A DNA stretch of 64,000 bases from Aequorivita xiaoshiensis (GTDB lineage: Bacteria; Bacteroidota; Bacteroidia; Flavobacteriales; Flavobacteriaceae). Made by a program: the position numbers and the translations under genes. Each line of letters begins with the position of its first letter. The first letter of the stretch is position 1. Shown piece by piece: positions 54,378 to 63,883 of this stretch. The notes beneath the pieces are model-generated. The model was given only the letters and a program-made list of their open reading frames with translations. It did not search any database and was not told the origin of the DNA. The stretch spans positions 124,001-188,000 of the forward strand of contig NZ_JAIRBB010000001.1 of NCBI RefSeq assembly GCF_022008395.1. The letters are read 5' to 3'.

Positions 54378-55352
54378 ATGCTCGAAAAGGAAATTTTCAA
54401 TATCACTTCTCCCAAAGAATTTGAGAAAATTGCATTGGATGTCTTCCGCTTTCAATATGAAAATATAGAGGTATATCAAAAGTTTTGTAAATACCTAAAT
54501 ATAAACTCTTCAGAAGTAAAATCTTTAAAAGAAATTCCGTTTCTTCCTATTCAGTTTTTCAAAAGCCACAAGATAATTGCTACAAACTCAATTGAAGAAA
54601 CAGTATTTACAAGTAGTGGAACTACTGGAAGTATCACGAGTAAGCATTATGTTGGAAGTTTAAAATTGTACGAAACAAGTTTCTTAAAGGCTTTTAAAAA
54701 TCAATACGGAAATCCAGAAGATTATACCATATTGGCCCTTCTTCCCTCATATTTGGAGCGAGAAGGATCTTCCCTTATTTATATGGTAGAAGATTTAATT
54801 AACAAGAGTAACAATCCTAAAAGCGGTTTCTACCTTTATGAAACTGATAAACTAATTGAGAAGCTTGAGTTTCTAGAACAAAGAGAGCAAAAAACAATTC
54901 TTATAGGTGTGTCTTACGCTTTGTTGGATTTAATTGAAAAAAGAAAATTTCAATTAAAGAATACTATTGTTATGGAAACAGGAGGCATGAAAGGCAGAAG
55001 GAAAGAAATGATAAAAGAGGAGTTACACCAAATCTTAAAAAATGGCTTTGGAGTAGAAAAAATTCACAGTGAATACGGGATGACTGAATTACTTTCACAG
55101 GCGTATTCTGTAGGGGATGGTGTTTTTTCTTGTCCGCCTTGGATGAAAATTTTAACTCGCGACACTGAAGATGCGCTTACCTATACCATTGAAAAAACCG
55201 GAGGTATAAATGTAATCGATCTTGCCAATCTTTACTCCTGTTCCTTTATTGCCACACAAGACTTAGGGAAGACTTTTCATGACGATACCTTCGAAGTTAT
55301 AGGACGTTTCGACAACAGCGATGTGCGTGGTTGTAACCTGATGGTTTTTTAA
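54378..55352 (+). CDS. LuxE-like acyl-protein synthetase / acyltransferase
   Basis: 324 residues from the ATG at 54378; the longer frame from 54243 runs through the T9SS gene's end and its terminator. It belongs to the adenylate-forming LuxE group, with the phosphate loop TSSGTTGSITS and the C-terminal ERY-like SEYGMTELLSQAYS. LuxE activates a fatty acid for reduction; no luxC or luxD genes are present, so the role is probably carboxylate activation in some other context, such as polysaccharide or lipid modification. Confidence 0.82.
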   Translation: MLEKEIFNITSPKEFEKIALDVFRFQYENIEVYQKFCKYLNINSSEVKSLKEIPFLPIQFFKSHKIIATNSIEETVFTSSGTTGSITSKHYVGSLKLYETSFLKAFKNQYGNPEDYTILALLPSYLEREGSSLIYMVEDLINKSNNPKSGFYLYETDKLIEKLEFLEQREQKTILIGVSYALLDLIEKRKFQLKNTIVMETGGMKGRRKEMIKEELHQILKNGFGVEKIHSEYGMTELLSQAYSVGDGVFSCPPWMKILTRDTEDALTYTIEKTGGINVIDLANLYSCSFIATQDLGKTFHDDTFEVIGRFDNSDVRGCNLMVF

Positions 55353-55500
55353 TTATTTTTTAACATTATTTTATTATATGCAAACGTAAGTAACTCTAAA
55401 ACGTTACGACATATCCTCTATGAAAAAGTGATGATTTTTCATAATTTGGTTGGTTAGTTAATCTGAAAATCCCCGTGCATTCAATGCAGGGGATTTTTAA
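55353..55500 (+). ncRNA. Candidate structured small RNA with intrinsic terminator
   Basis: After the LuxE-like stop comes ATGAAAAA-GTGATGA-TTTTTCAT (55418-55440), a clean hairpin, then the linker AATTTGGTTGGTTAGTTAA, then a strong GC terminator stem (55465-55498). The linker is unstructured and looks like a conserved binding segment. From memory this resembles the flavobacterial Flavo-1 RNA motif, but I cannot verify that. It could instead be only the 3' end of the LuxE mRNA. Confidence 0.4.
55463..55500. terminator. Intrinsic terminator between LuxE-like gene and tyrS
   Basis: AAAATCCCC and GGGGATTTTT arms with inner TGCAT/ATGCA pairing around TC, followed by T-rich sequence. A-run on the left lets it work for the leftward tyrS gene as well. 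Confidence 0.88.
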
Positions 55501-55531
55501 TTTTGTAGAATTAACTCAAACCGTTTAGAGT

Positions 55532-56830
55532 TTATACCACTTTTATAATAAAGTAATTTTTCTTACCTCTTTGTAAAAGAACAAATTGATTGTTAATTAA
55601 ATCGTTTTCAGTAACAGTAAAGTTGTCTGAAACTTTTTCTTTGTTAACTGAAATTGAATTTTCTTTTAAAGCGCGACGAGCTTCACCATTGGATTTTAAA
55701 AACCCTGTTTTTTCAGCTAATGCGCCGATAATGTCTACTCCATTTTTAATGTCTTCCTTAGAGATTTCAGCTTGAGGCACTCCGTCGAAAACATCAAGAA
55801 ATGTTTGCTCATTTAATTGTTTTAGATCTTCTGAAGTAGATTTACCAAACAAAATTTCTGAAGCTTTTACTGCATTTTCAAACTCTTCTTCACTGTGCAC
55901 TGTAGTTGTAACTTCTTGAGCCAATCTTTTCTGAAGCAAACGCATATGTGGTGCTTCTCTATGTTCAGCAATTATAGCCTCAATAGTCTTTTTATCTAAG
56001 AACGTGAAAACCTTAATGTATTTTTCAGCATCTTCATCACTAGTATTTAACCAATATTGGTAAAATTTGTAAGGTGACGTTTTATTAGCGTCAAGCCAAA
56101 CATTGCCGCCTTCACTTTTTCCAAATTTAGTTCCATCGCTCTTTGTTATCAACGGACACGTAAGAGCGAAGCCTTTTGTATTGTCCATCCTTCTTAAAAG
56201 CTCGGTTCCAGTTGTAATATTTCCCCATTGATCGCTACCTCCCATTTGTAAGGTACAGTCTAAATTTCTGTTCAAATGAACAAAATCATATCCCTGAATC
56301 AATTGGTAAGTAAATTCTGTAAACGATAGACCATCGGCACTCTCACCGCTCAATCTAGTTTTTACAGAATCTTTAGCCATCATATAATTTACGGTGATAT
56401 GCTTACCTACGTTACGAATAAAATCTAGGAAAGAAAATTCTTTTATCCAATCGTAATTGTTAACAAGCACAGCTTGATTTTCAGCTCCAGAAGTAAAATC
56501 TAGGAATTGTGATAGTTGATTTCTAACACCTTCTTGATTCCTTTTTAAGGTTTCTTCATCTAGCAAATTTCGTTCGCTACTCTTCATTGAAGGATCCCCA
56601 ATCATTCCTGTAGCCCCACCAACTAGAGCAACAGGTCTATGTCCGCAACGTTGATAAAAAGACAAAAGCATAATAGGAACAAGATTCCCAATGTGTAACG
56701 AATCTGCAGTTGGGTCAAATCCAACATACGCAGAACGCATGGTTTCCATAAGGTGCTCTTCAGTTTCTGGCATTACATCGTGTATCATGCCTCGCCATTG
56801 TAGTTCTTCAACGAAATTTTTTAGCTTCAT
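55532..56830 (-). CDS. tyrS: Tyrosyl-tRNA synthetase
   Basis: 432 residues. The HIGH motif is SLHIGNLVP, the tyrosine pocket and the [10 protein letters not shown] motif are present, the KMSKS loop reads KFGKSEGG, and an S4 RNA-binding domain closes the protein (about 365-430). Class I synthetase, dimeric. Its leftward promoter has a -7 box. Confidence 0.95.
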   Translation of the reverse strand: MKLKNFVEELQWRGMIHDVMPETEEHLMETMRSAYVGFDPTADSLHIGNLVPIMLLSFYQRCGHRPVALVGGATGMIGDPSMKSSERNLLDEETLKRNQEGVRNQLSQFLDFTSGAENQAVLVNNYDWIKEFSFLDFIRNVGKHITVNYMMAKDSVKTRLSGESADGLSFTEFTYQLIQGYDFVHLNRNLDCTLQMGGSDQWGNITTGTELLRRMDNTKGFALTCPLITKSDGTKFGKSEGGNVWLDANKTSPYKFYQYWLNTSDEDAEKYIKVFTFLDKKTIEAIIAEHREAPHMRLLQKRLAQEVTTTVHSEEEFENAVKASEILFGKSTSEDLKQLNEQTFLDVFDGVPQAEISKEDIKNGVDIIGALAEKTGFLKSNGEARRALKENSISVNKEKVSDNFTVTENDLINNQFVLLQRGKKNYFIIKVV

Positions 56831-56875
56831 TTTGTATTTTTTTTGTACAGTGCTTTGTTGCGGAATTTAAGGGTG

Positions 56876-56906
56876 CAAAGATACGTTTATCATTTAAAGA
56901 TTCAAT
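56876..56906 (-). promoter_or_regulatory. Promoter of tyrS
   Basis: Read leftward: TATCTTTG at 56876-56883 matches TAnnTTTG, and ATTG at 56903-56906, 19 bases upstream, is a three-of-four -33. It lies 46 bases before the start codon. Confidence 0.6.
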
Positions 56907-57094
56907 GTTCAAGATTTATAATTTGAATTAGTTATGTTACAATAAGCATGTAGAAAGCTATTCACTTCGAAAACTAACAGCAAATATTTATTATACAAGA
57001 AGCTGTTTTCCTTTTAAAAGGTTGTTTCAATTGTACTATAAACATAAATGAAATTGAATTTCGAATTCGAATTCCTTTTGACTATTTTAGCTTT

Positions 57095-58105
57095 ATGATT
57101 TTAGTTACTGGTGGTACAGGTTTAGTAGGCTCACATCTTTTATATTTTCTTTTACAGGAAAATGAAAAAGTGCGAGCAATTCACAGAGCGAAAAGCGATT
57201 TAAACTCTGTAAAAAAAATCTTTTCCTTATACACATCTGAAGCTGATTCACTTTACAATAAAATCGAGTGGGTAGAAGCAAATGTAAACGATATTCCTGC
57301 ACTAACAGAAGCTTTTAAAAATATCACACGTGTTTATCATTGTGCCGCAATAATCAGCTTCGACTCTTCAGAATACAAACTTCTCAAAAAAGTAAATATT
57401 GAAGGCACAGCCAATATTGTAAATCTTTCTCTTGCAAACGATGTAAAGAAGTTATGTTATGTGAGTTCAGTTTCTACCTTAGTTAGCAATATAATTGATA
57501 GTTTTATCTCTGAAGAAACTCCATGGAATTCTGATGAGAAAAACAGCGTTTACGCTATTACCAAATACGGTGCCGAAATGGAAGTATGGCGTGGTACTCA
57601 GGAAGGCTTGGATGCCGTAATAGTTAATCCCGGAGTAATCCTCGGTACTTCCCCAAATAATGATGGTAGCGGAGTTATAGTAGGTTTAGGCGCAAAAGGA
57701 ATTCCTTTTTACCCTAGTGGATCGATGGGGATTGTAGACATAAAAGACGTAGTGCGCGCAATGATTTTCTTGATGAATTCTGCGGTTAAGAATGAACAGT
57801 ATATTGTAGTAGGTAAAAACATTACTTTTAAAGAATTGTTATCCAAATTAGCTGTACTATTTGAAAAAAAACCACCAACAAAGAAACTTTCTAAAGGAAT
57901 TATGTTATTTATTAGCGGAATAGACTGGCTACTGAATAAGCTTTTTAACACCAAGAGAAAAGTTGTAAAAGCTAATGTCTTGTCTATGTTTACCAATACT
58001 GCCTACAATACAGATAAACTAAGAGATCAATTCGATTTTAAGTACACTCCAACCGATGAAACACTAAAAAGAATTGTAACTGAAATTAAGCAAGCATCAA
58101 TTTAA
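57095..58105 (+). CDS. NAD-dependent epimerase/dehydratase (extended SDR)
   Basis: 336 residues with the Rossmann motif VTGGTGLVGSHLL and the catalytic YAITKYGAEMEV (YxxxK). It resembles dihydroflavonol-4-reductase-like or sterol-like extended SDR proteins common in Flavobacteria. The substrate is unknown. It overlaps the convergent lipoprotein gene by 9 bases. Confidence 0.85.
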   Translation: MILVTGGTGLVGSHLLYFLLQENEKVRAIHRAKSDLNSVKKIFSLYTSEADSLYNKIEWVEANVNDIPALTEAFKNITRVYHCAAIISFDSSEYKLLKKVNIEGTANIVNLSLANDVKKLCYVSSVSTLVSNIIDSFISEETPWNSDEKNSVYAITKYGAEMEVWRGTQEGLDAVIVNPGVILGTSPNNDGSGVIVGLGAKGIPFYPSGSMGIVDIKDVVRAMIFLMNSAVKNEQYIVVGKNITFKELLSKLAVLFEKKPPTKKLSKGIMLFISGIDWLLNKLFNTKRKVVKANVLSMFTNTAYNTDKLRDQFDFKYTPTDETLKRIVTEIKQASI

Positions 58106-58513
58106 ACTGTCGACTTTATTAGCCGATTTTAATCTTTCACTAATACTATCTCTTCTCGCCCTATCTAACTTAATAATGCTATCCATTTCTTCCCGCATAG
58201 ATAATAAATCACTTTCTACTTTTTGAATCATTATCATATAACTATTTATATCGGAAGCATAATACGCATTACTTTTTGCAAACTGCAAACTATCAATTTG
58301 ATACTTAGCATAAATCATAGAATCTATTTTTATACCTTTTGAAATAATCGCCTTGTTATTTACACTTCTAGCCGCATTAATTAGATAAGTTTCCTTAAGA
58401 ATATCAATCATTTTATCTTTAGCAATGAGGTTTTCAGGCTTTTCAGGTATATTAACATCCTGACAGCCCAAAGCACTTATAACGACAAATATTAAAATGA
58501 GTGATTGTTTCAT
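58097..58513 (-). CDS. DUF4296 lipoprotein
   Basis: 138 residues with lipobox VISALGC (Cys17) and the DUF4296 core AKDKMIDILKETYLINAAR. The family is confined to Bacteroidetes. The ATG overlaps the pyrC stop by one base (TAATG), so the two genes are translationally coupled. Confidence 0.85.
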   Translation of the reverse strand: MKQSLILIFVVISALGCQDVNIPEKPENLIAKDKMIDILKETYLINAARSVNNKAIISKGIKIDSMIYAKYQIDSLQFAKSNAYYASDINSYMIMIQKVESDLLSMREEMDSIIKLDRARRDSISERLKSANKVDSLN

Positions 58514-59853
58514 TATCTATTAAAAGTAAGTCTTTCTGGGTTGCTTTTGTTTGGAAATTTTGAGTTTTCGTAAACTACAATACCATTCACTAAGGTATGA
58601 GTAACCCGTGATTTAAAGATTTTCCCATCAAAAGGTGACCAACCACATTTATAAAGAATATTTTCTTTTTTTACATTCCAAGGTGAATTCAAATCAACAA
58701 GAACTAAATCGGCTTTGTAACCTTCGCGAATAAAACCACGTTCTTTTATTTGAAACAATATCGCCGGATTATGAGCTGTCTTCTCAACAATTTTCTCAAG
58801 AGATATTTTTCCTTGGTGATATAGCTCCAACAAAGCTACTAATGCGTGTTGCACTAATGGTCCCCCTGAAGGCGCGTTTAAATAGTTGTTGTTTTTCTCT
58901 TCTAAGGTATGTGGCGCATGGTCTGTTGCGATTACATCTATGCGATCATCCAAAAGTGCTTTTAGCAATCCATCCTTATCCTTTTGAGTTTTTACAGCAG
59001 GATTCCATTTAATTTTTGTGCCTTTGCTTTTATAATCCTCATCTGTAAACCATAAGTGATGCACACAAACTTCGGCTGTAATTTTCTTTTCTGCCAATGG
59101 CTTTTTATTGCTAAAGAGATGGGTTTCTTTTTCTGTTGAAACGTGAAATACATGAAGTCTTGCTCCAGTTTTTTGGGCGAGTTTTATTGCTCTAGATGAT
59201 GAAATATAACAAGCCTCCTCACTTCTAATTTTTGGATGCATTTCAATTGAAATATCCTCACCGTATTCGGCTTTATATTTTTCTAAATTTTGTTTGATAG
59301 TTTCTTCATCCTCACAATGTGCAGAAATTAGCAAGTTTGTTTTGCTGAAAATTTCTTCTAATATTTTTGGATCGTCTACCAACATATTTCCTGTTGAAGA
59401 ACCAAGAAACAGTTTTAACCCTGCAACTTTTTTAGGGTCTACTTTTAGAATTTCTTCCAAGTTATTGTTTGTTCCACCAAACATAAACGAATAATTAGCC
59501 CAAGAAGTTTTAGAAGCTATCTCAAACTTTTCTTCCAGCAAATCGATCGTTGTAGCTTGAGGCACTGTGTTTGGCATTTCGATAAATGAAGTAATACCTC
59601 CAGCAACTGCGGCTTTAGACTCAGTTTCAATATTTGCTTTATGTGTTAACCCTGGTTCTCTAAAATGTACTTGGTCATCAATCATCCCTGGCAATAAATA
59701 GCTCCCGTCAGCATCAATAATTTTAGTGTCGGCAGTTTTCATACTAATTGTTTCCGACACCTCCGTAATTCGTCCATCATTTATAAGCACATCGCCTTTA
59801 AAGATTTTCCCTTCATTTACAATATTCGCATTCTTAATTAAAACTGCTTTCAT
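58513..59853 (-). CDS. pyrC: Dihydroorotase (class I type)
   Basis: 446 residues from the ATG at 59853 (MKAVLIKNANIVNEG); an upstream TTG at 59877 is less likely. Amidohydrolase motifs: DDQVHFREPG (Q61, H63, R65), LLISAHCED, VHHLWFTDEDY and VIATDHAPHT. The first metal His of HxH is Gln61, a substitution seen in this group; His63, the later histidines and Asp remain. It makes dihydroorotate in pyrimidine synthesis, though the Gln may alter metal binding. It overlaps the mannosyltransferase gene by 20 bases. Confidence 0.86.
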   Translation of the reverse strand: MKAVLIKNANIVNEGKIFKGDVLINDGRITEVSETISMKTADTKIIDADGSYLLPGMIDDQVHFREPGLTHKANIETESKAAVAGGITSFIEMPNTVPQATTIDLLEEKFEIASKTSWANYSFMFGGTNNNLEEILKVDPKKVAGLKLFLGSSTGNMLVDDPKILEEIFSKTNLLISAHCEDEETIKQNLEKYKAEYGEDISIEMHPKIRSEEACYISSSRAIKLAQKTGARLHVFHVSTEKETHLFSNKKPLAEKKITAEVCVHHLWFTDEDYKSKGTKIKWNPAVKTQKDKDGLLKALLDDRIDVIATDHAPHTLEEKNNNYLNAPSGGPLVQHALVALLELYHQGKISLEKIVEKTAHNPAILFQIKERGFIREGYKADLVLVDLNSPWNVKKENILYKCGWSPFDGKIFKSRVTHTLVNGIVVYENSKFPNKSNPERLTFNR

Positions 59854-60583
59854 TGAATTTTTTTCTATTAAATACACTTTTGAGTTTCATTGCAATTACA
59901 CCAAAAATAGCTTCAGAAATTATTCCTGAACTCATTTTTGATTCGCCTTTTGTTCTATCGGTAAAAATTACCGGTACTTCTGTTATTTTAAAATTACTTA
60001 GGTGGACCTTAAACTTCATTTCAATTTGAAATGCGTATCCCACAAAACGTATGTTGTTCAGATTTATTTTTTGCAGTACTTCTCTTTTATAACAAATAAA
60101 ACCAGCCGTAGTATCATAAATATCTACTCCCATGATAAGACGTACATATTTTGAAGCTAACCAAGAAAGCAAAACTCTGCTCATTGGCCAATTTACCACG
60201 TTTACACCAGTAACATACCTCGAACCGATAGCCATATCGTTACCGTCTTTATGGCAAGCATTGTACAAGCGAATTAAATCGTTTGGATTATGCGAAAAAT
60301 CGGCATCCATCTCAAAGATATAATCGTAATTATTAGCTAATCCCCATTTAAACCCTGCAATATATGCCGAACCTAAACCTTTTTTCTTTGTACGTTTTAA
60401 AATAAAGAGTTTTTCGGGGTAAGTATCAAAATTTGCTTCTACCACTTGTCCTGTACCGTCAGGGGAGTTGTCATCCACAACCAAAACGTGAAATTCGCGC
60501 TGTAACGAAAATATAGTGCGTAAAAGTCGCTCTATATTTTCAATTTCATTGTAGGTTGGCACCACCACTAACGCCTTAGACAT
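59834..60583 (-). CDS. Polyprenol-phosphate mannosyltransferase (GT2, DPM1-like)
   Basis: 249 residues. VVVPTYNEIENIERLL start, DDNSPDGTGQV, the DXD-type EMDADFSHNP and the family AGFICYKREVL. These enzymes move mannose (or a similar hexose) to a polyprenyl phosphate for envelope glycosylation. No C-terminal membrane helices are present. Downstream order with pyrC and DUF4296 is typical of Flavobacteria. Confidence 0.88.
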   Translation of the reverse strand: MSKALVVVPTYNEIENIERLLRTIFSLQREFHVLVVDDNSPDGTGQVVEANFDTYPEKLFILKRTKKKGLGSAYIAGFKWGLANNYDYIFEMDADFSHNPNDLIRLYNACHKDGNDMAIGSRYVTGVNVVNWPMSRVLLSWLASKYVRLIMGVDIYDTTAGFICYKREVLQKINLNNIRFVGYAFQIEMKFKVHLSNFKITEVPVIFTDRTKGESKMSSGIISEAIFGVIAMKLKSVFNRKKFNESSFN

Positions 60584-60675
60584 ACTGCAATTTTAGCGCA
60601 AATGTACCCTTTTTTGTTCAAATAATTGTGAAGATAATTCTATTTGACGCTTTAATCTGAAACTATAATTTACCG

Positions 60676-60683
60676 TACCTTTG
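60676..60683 (+). promoter_or_regulatory. -7 promoter box of DUF4271-hemD
   Basis: TACCTTTG matches TAnnTTTG and lies 15 bases before the GTG start at 60699. A TTTA 21 bases upstream is a weak -33. It faces the leftward mannosyltransferase promoter region (TACATTTG read leftward at 60599-60606). Confidence 0.55.
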
Positions 60684-60698
60684 CTAAAAATTTATTGC

Positions 60699-61352
60699 GT
60701 GGAAATTAGCGAAAGAATAATAATCTCTTCAGATTGGGCTACATTTTTGCTTGTTGGCTGCTTCGCTCTATTTGCCGTTGCAAAATATTTTTATCCACGT
60801 AGATTTCAAGAGTTCTCTTTACTCCCGATTACCAATCAATATTTCTTTGTACACGGAAAAAGTGATGAGTTAAAACATCCTTTCAACATGCTGTTATTTG
60901 TAACGCAAATAATAAGTGTTTCTATTTTCGCTTACATATTGTACACCGTATTCAATCCTTCTGAGGCTCAGAACAATAAGTGGCTTTTTGTGCAAATTTG
61001 CACTGCTTATAGTTTGTTTGTTTTAATTAAATTTTCATTAGAAAAAATTATAGCGAACATCTTTTCATTAGACGTGATTATCAACAATTATTTGTATCAA
61101 AAACTTAGTTATCGCAACTATCTGGGTATTTTATTCTTTATTGGCAATTTATTCTTCCTTTATATTTACCCACCAACAGCTACTTCAATACTCATCTTTA
61201 CCTTTATTCTACTAGTGTTAAACGCTATTGTACTGTTATACAGTTATAAAAAAAATGGAGATTTAATATTAGGTAATTTCTTATATTTTATTTTGTATCT
61301 TTGCGCACTTGAAATAGCACCATATATAATCCTTTATAAATTGTTTATTTAA
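60699..61352 (+). CDS. DUF4271 membrane protein
   Basis: 217 residues from the GTG at 60699 (MEISERIIISSDWATFLLVG); a TTG at 60681 lies inside the -7 box. About six transmembrane helices. The DUF4271 family is Bacteroidetes-specific and is usually next to hemD, as here; function unknown. A promoter-like TATCTTTG inside its end (61296-61303) may drive hemD. Confidence 0.8.
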   Translation: MEISERIIISSDWATFLLVGCFALFAVAKYFYPRRFQEFSLLPITNQYFFVHGKSDELKHPFNMLLFVTQIISVSIFAYILYTVFNPSEAQNNKWLFVQICTAYSLFVLIKFSLEKIIANIFSLDVIINNYLYQKLSYRNYLGILFFIGNLFFLYIYPPTATSILIFTFILLVLNAIVLLYSYKKNGDLILGNFLYFILYLCALEIAPYIILYKLFI

Positions 61353-61388
61353 ATCGGATTTTGTCTCATTAAAAAATCGTAATTCCTT

Positions 61389-62138
61389 ATGAAAGTGAAA
61401 ACTATTTTGGTTTCCCAGCCTGAGCCTAAAATTGAAAACTCGCCTTATTTTGACCTTATTGAGAGGCAAAAGGTAAAAATAGATTTCGTTCCTTTCATTC
61501 ACGTTGAAGGCGTTTCTAGTAAAGAAGTCCGCACTCAAAAGGTTGATCTTACAAAATACACGGCTTTAATTCTTACAAGTCGAAATTCTGTAGATCATTT
61601 TTTTCGTATTGCAGAAGAGCTTAGATTCAAAGTTCCAGATTCTATGAAATATTTTTGTCAGAGTGAGGCGGTAGCCTACTACCTACAAAAATATGTGGTT
61701 TATAGAAAGAGAAAAATATATGTTGGTCAAAGAACTTTTCAAGAACTAGCTCCTCTTATTAAGAAGTATAAGAATGAAAAATTCTTATTACCTACATCAG
61801 ACAAATTAAAACCTGAAGTGCCAGCGGTTCTAAATGAACTTAAAGTAGATTGGAAAGAAGCAACTTTTTACAAAACAGTAATTAGCGATTTATCTAATCT
61901 TCGCGATGTTTATTACGATATCTTGGTATTCTTTAGCCCTAGCGGAATAGAATCATTATTCGAAAACTTCCCAGATTTTAAGCAAAACAACACTCGTATT
62001 GCTGTTTTCGGGAATACTACAGTAAAAGCGGCTACTGAGTTAGGCTTACGCGTAGACATACAAGCTCCAACACCTGAAACACCATCTATGACTATGGCAT
62101 TGGAGAAATATATAAAAGAAGTTAATAATAAGAAATAG
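61389..62138 (+). CDS. hemD: Uroporphyrinogen-III synthase
   Basis: 249 residues of HemD fold: MKVKTILVSQPEPKIENSPY, LILTSRNSVDHF, KFLLPTSDKLKPEV and DILVFFSPSGIESLFENF near the C-terminus. It closes hydroxymethylbilane to uroporphyrinogen III in heme synthesis. Low conservation is normal for this enzyme; the gene order with DUF4271 supports it. Confidence 0.88.
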   Translation: MKVKTILVSQPEPKIENSPYFDLIERQKVKIDFVPFIHVEGVSSKEVRTQKVDLTKYTALILTSRNSVDHFFRIAEELRFKVPDSMKYFCQSEAVAYYLQKYVVYRKRKIYVGQRTFQELAPLIKKYKNEKFLLPTSDKLKPEVPAVLNELKVDWKEATFYKTVISDLSNLRDVYYDILVFFSPSGIESLFENFPDFKQNNTRIAVFGNTTVKAATELGLRVDIQAPTPETPSMTMALEKYIKEVNNKK

Positions 62139-62159
62139 TATTACTTCGATTAATTGCAA

Positions 62160-62192
62160 AAAAAAGGCTTACCAAATGGTAAGCCTTTTTTG
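62160..62192. terminator. Bidirectional terminator between hemD and pckA
   Basis: AAAGGCTTACCA and TGGTAAGCCTTT arms around a short loop, with A-run on the left and T-run on the right, serving both convergent genes. Confidence 0.88.
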
Positions 62193-62211
62193 TATCTGTA
62201 TATTTCAATAG

Positions 62212-63813
62212 TTATTCTGAAGCTGGAGCACCTGATAAAATCTCATCATTAGCATAGGCTTCGAACTTTGAGAAGTTCTCTTTAAATGAATTTGAAAGTT
62301 CTTTAGCCTGAATATCATAAGCTTTTTTGTTCTTCCAAGTATCTTTCGGATTTAAGATTTCAGAAGGCACATTAGGGCAAGATTTAGGCATCATTAAGTT
62401 GAAGATTGGATGTTTTTCAAACTCAACACCTTTTAATTCACCTTCTAGTGCTGCAGCAATCATTGCACGAGTGTACTTTAATTTCATTCTGTTTCCAACT
62501 CCGTAAGGACCACCAGTCCATCCAGTGTTTATCAACCAAACATTCACACCAGAATCCTTCATCTTCTTACTTAACATTTCTGCATATTCTGTAGGGTGAA
62601 GTGGCATAAAAGGCGCACCAAAACAAGCTGAGAAGCTCGGTGTTGGCTCGTTAATCCCTTCTTCAGTACCAGCAACCTTTGCAGTGTATCCACTAATAAA
62701 GTGGTAAGCAGCTTGTCCTGGAGTTAATTTTGAAATTGGAGGTAAAACACCAAAAGCATCAGCCGTTAAGAAGAAAATATTCTTCGGGTTTTCACCCATA
62801 GAAGGCTTCTGAATATTATTAATATGGTAAATAGGATAACTTACACGCGTGTTTTGTGTGATAGTTGTATCGGCAAAATCTACTTCGCCTTTATCATTCA
62901 TCACAACGTTTTCTAGAATAGCCCCAGGCTTAATTGCGTTGTAAATATCTGGTTCGTTTTCTTGAGAAAGGTTAATAACCTTTGCGTAACATCCACCTTC
63001 AAAGTTGAAGATCTTGTTATCTGCTGTCCAACCGTGCTCATCATCACCAATCAATCTGCGCTCTGGATCTGCAGAAAGTGTAGTTTTTCCTGTTCCTGAA
63101 AGACCAAAGAAAATAGCTGTTTCACCATCTTCTCCTACATTGGCAGAACAGTGCATTGGCATGGTATTTTTGTAAACAGGAAGTATAAAGTTAAGAGCAG
63201 AGAAAATCCCCTTCTTAATTTCACCTGTGTACCCAGTACCACCAATAAGTGCAATCTTTTTTGTAAAGTTTAAGATAGCAAAATTGTGCTGACGTGTTCC
63301 ATCAACTTCAGGGTCTGCCATAAATCCTGGTGCATTTACAATTAACCACTCTGGATCAAAGCTAGCAAGTTCTTCATCTGTAGGACGAAGAAACATATTG
63401 TGAGCAAACATATTAGACCATGGAGTCTCAGTAATTACACGGATGTTAAGTTTGTAATCTTCTTCTGCACAAGCATAGCTATCGCGAACATATACATCTT
63501 TACCAGAAAGGTAATCTGTAACCTTGTCGTAAAGCGCGTCAAACATACTTGGTGGAAATGGAATATTTATATTTCCCCACCATACTTTATCACGAGTTAC
63601 ATCGTCTTTTACAATAAACCTGTCTTTTGGAGATCTCCCTGTGAATTCCCCAGTATTAACAGCTAGGGCACCCGTGCTAGATTCCTTCCCCTGGCCCTTT
63701 TGTAAAGTTTCCTCGTGAAGTTCTTGAGATGAAAGTTGATACTTAACATTTGCGTTTTTGATTCCATATTCATCTATGGAAATCGTTTTTTTAGTTTGGT
63801 TATTACCCACCAT
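62212..63813 (-). CDS. pckA: Phosphoenolpyruvate carboxykinase (ATP)
   Basis: 533 residues. Walker A GLSGTGKTTLSADP, metal site region DDEHGWTADNKIFNFEGG, and the substrate-binding GRSPKDRFIVKDD are all present. It converts oxaloacetate and ATP to PEP, CO2 and ADP for gluconeogenesis. Confidence 0.96.
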   Translation of the reverse strand: MVGNNQTKKTISIDEYGIKNANVKYQLSSQELHEETLQKGQGKESSTGALAVNTGEFTGRSPKDRFIVKDDVTRDKVWWGNINIPFPPSMFDALYDKVTDYLSGKDVYVRDSYACAEEDYKLNIRVITETPWSNMFAHNMFLRPTDEELASFDPEWLIVNAPGFMADPEVDGTRQHNFAILNFTKKIALIGGTGYTGEIKKGIFSALNFILPVYKNTMPMHCSANVGEDGETAIFFGLSGTGKTTLSADPERRLIGDDEHGWTADNKIFNFEGGCYAKVINLSQENEPDIYNAIKPGAILENVVMNDKGEVDFADTTITQNTRVSYPIYHINNIQKPSMGENPKNIFFLTADAFGVLPPISKLTPGQAAYHFISGYTAKVAGTEEGINEPTPSFSACFGAPFMPLHPTEYAEMLSKKMKDSGVNVWLINTGWTGGPYGVGNRMKLKYTRAMIAAALEGELKGVEFEKHPIFNLMMPKSCPNVPSEILNPKDTWKNKKAYDIQAKELSNSFKENFSKFEAYANDEILSGAPASE

Positions 63814-63883
63814 AACTTGTTTTAGTTTTTTGAAGTGTACAAAAATAACAATTCTTATACAGACTTCTGAATTTAAAATAAAT

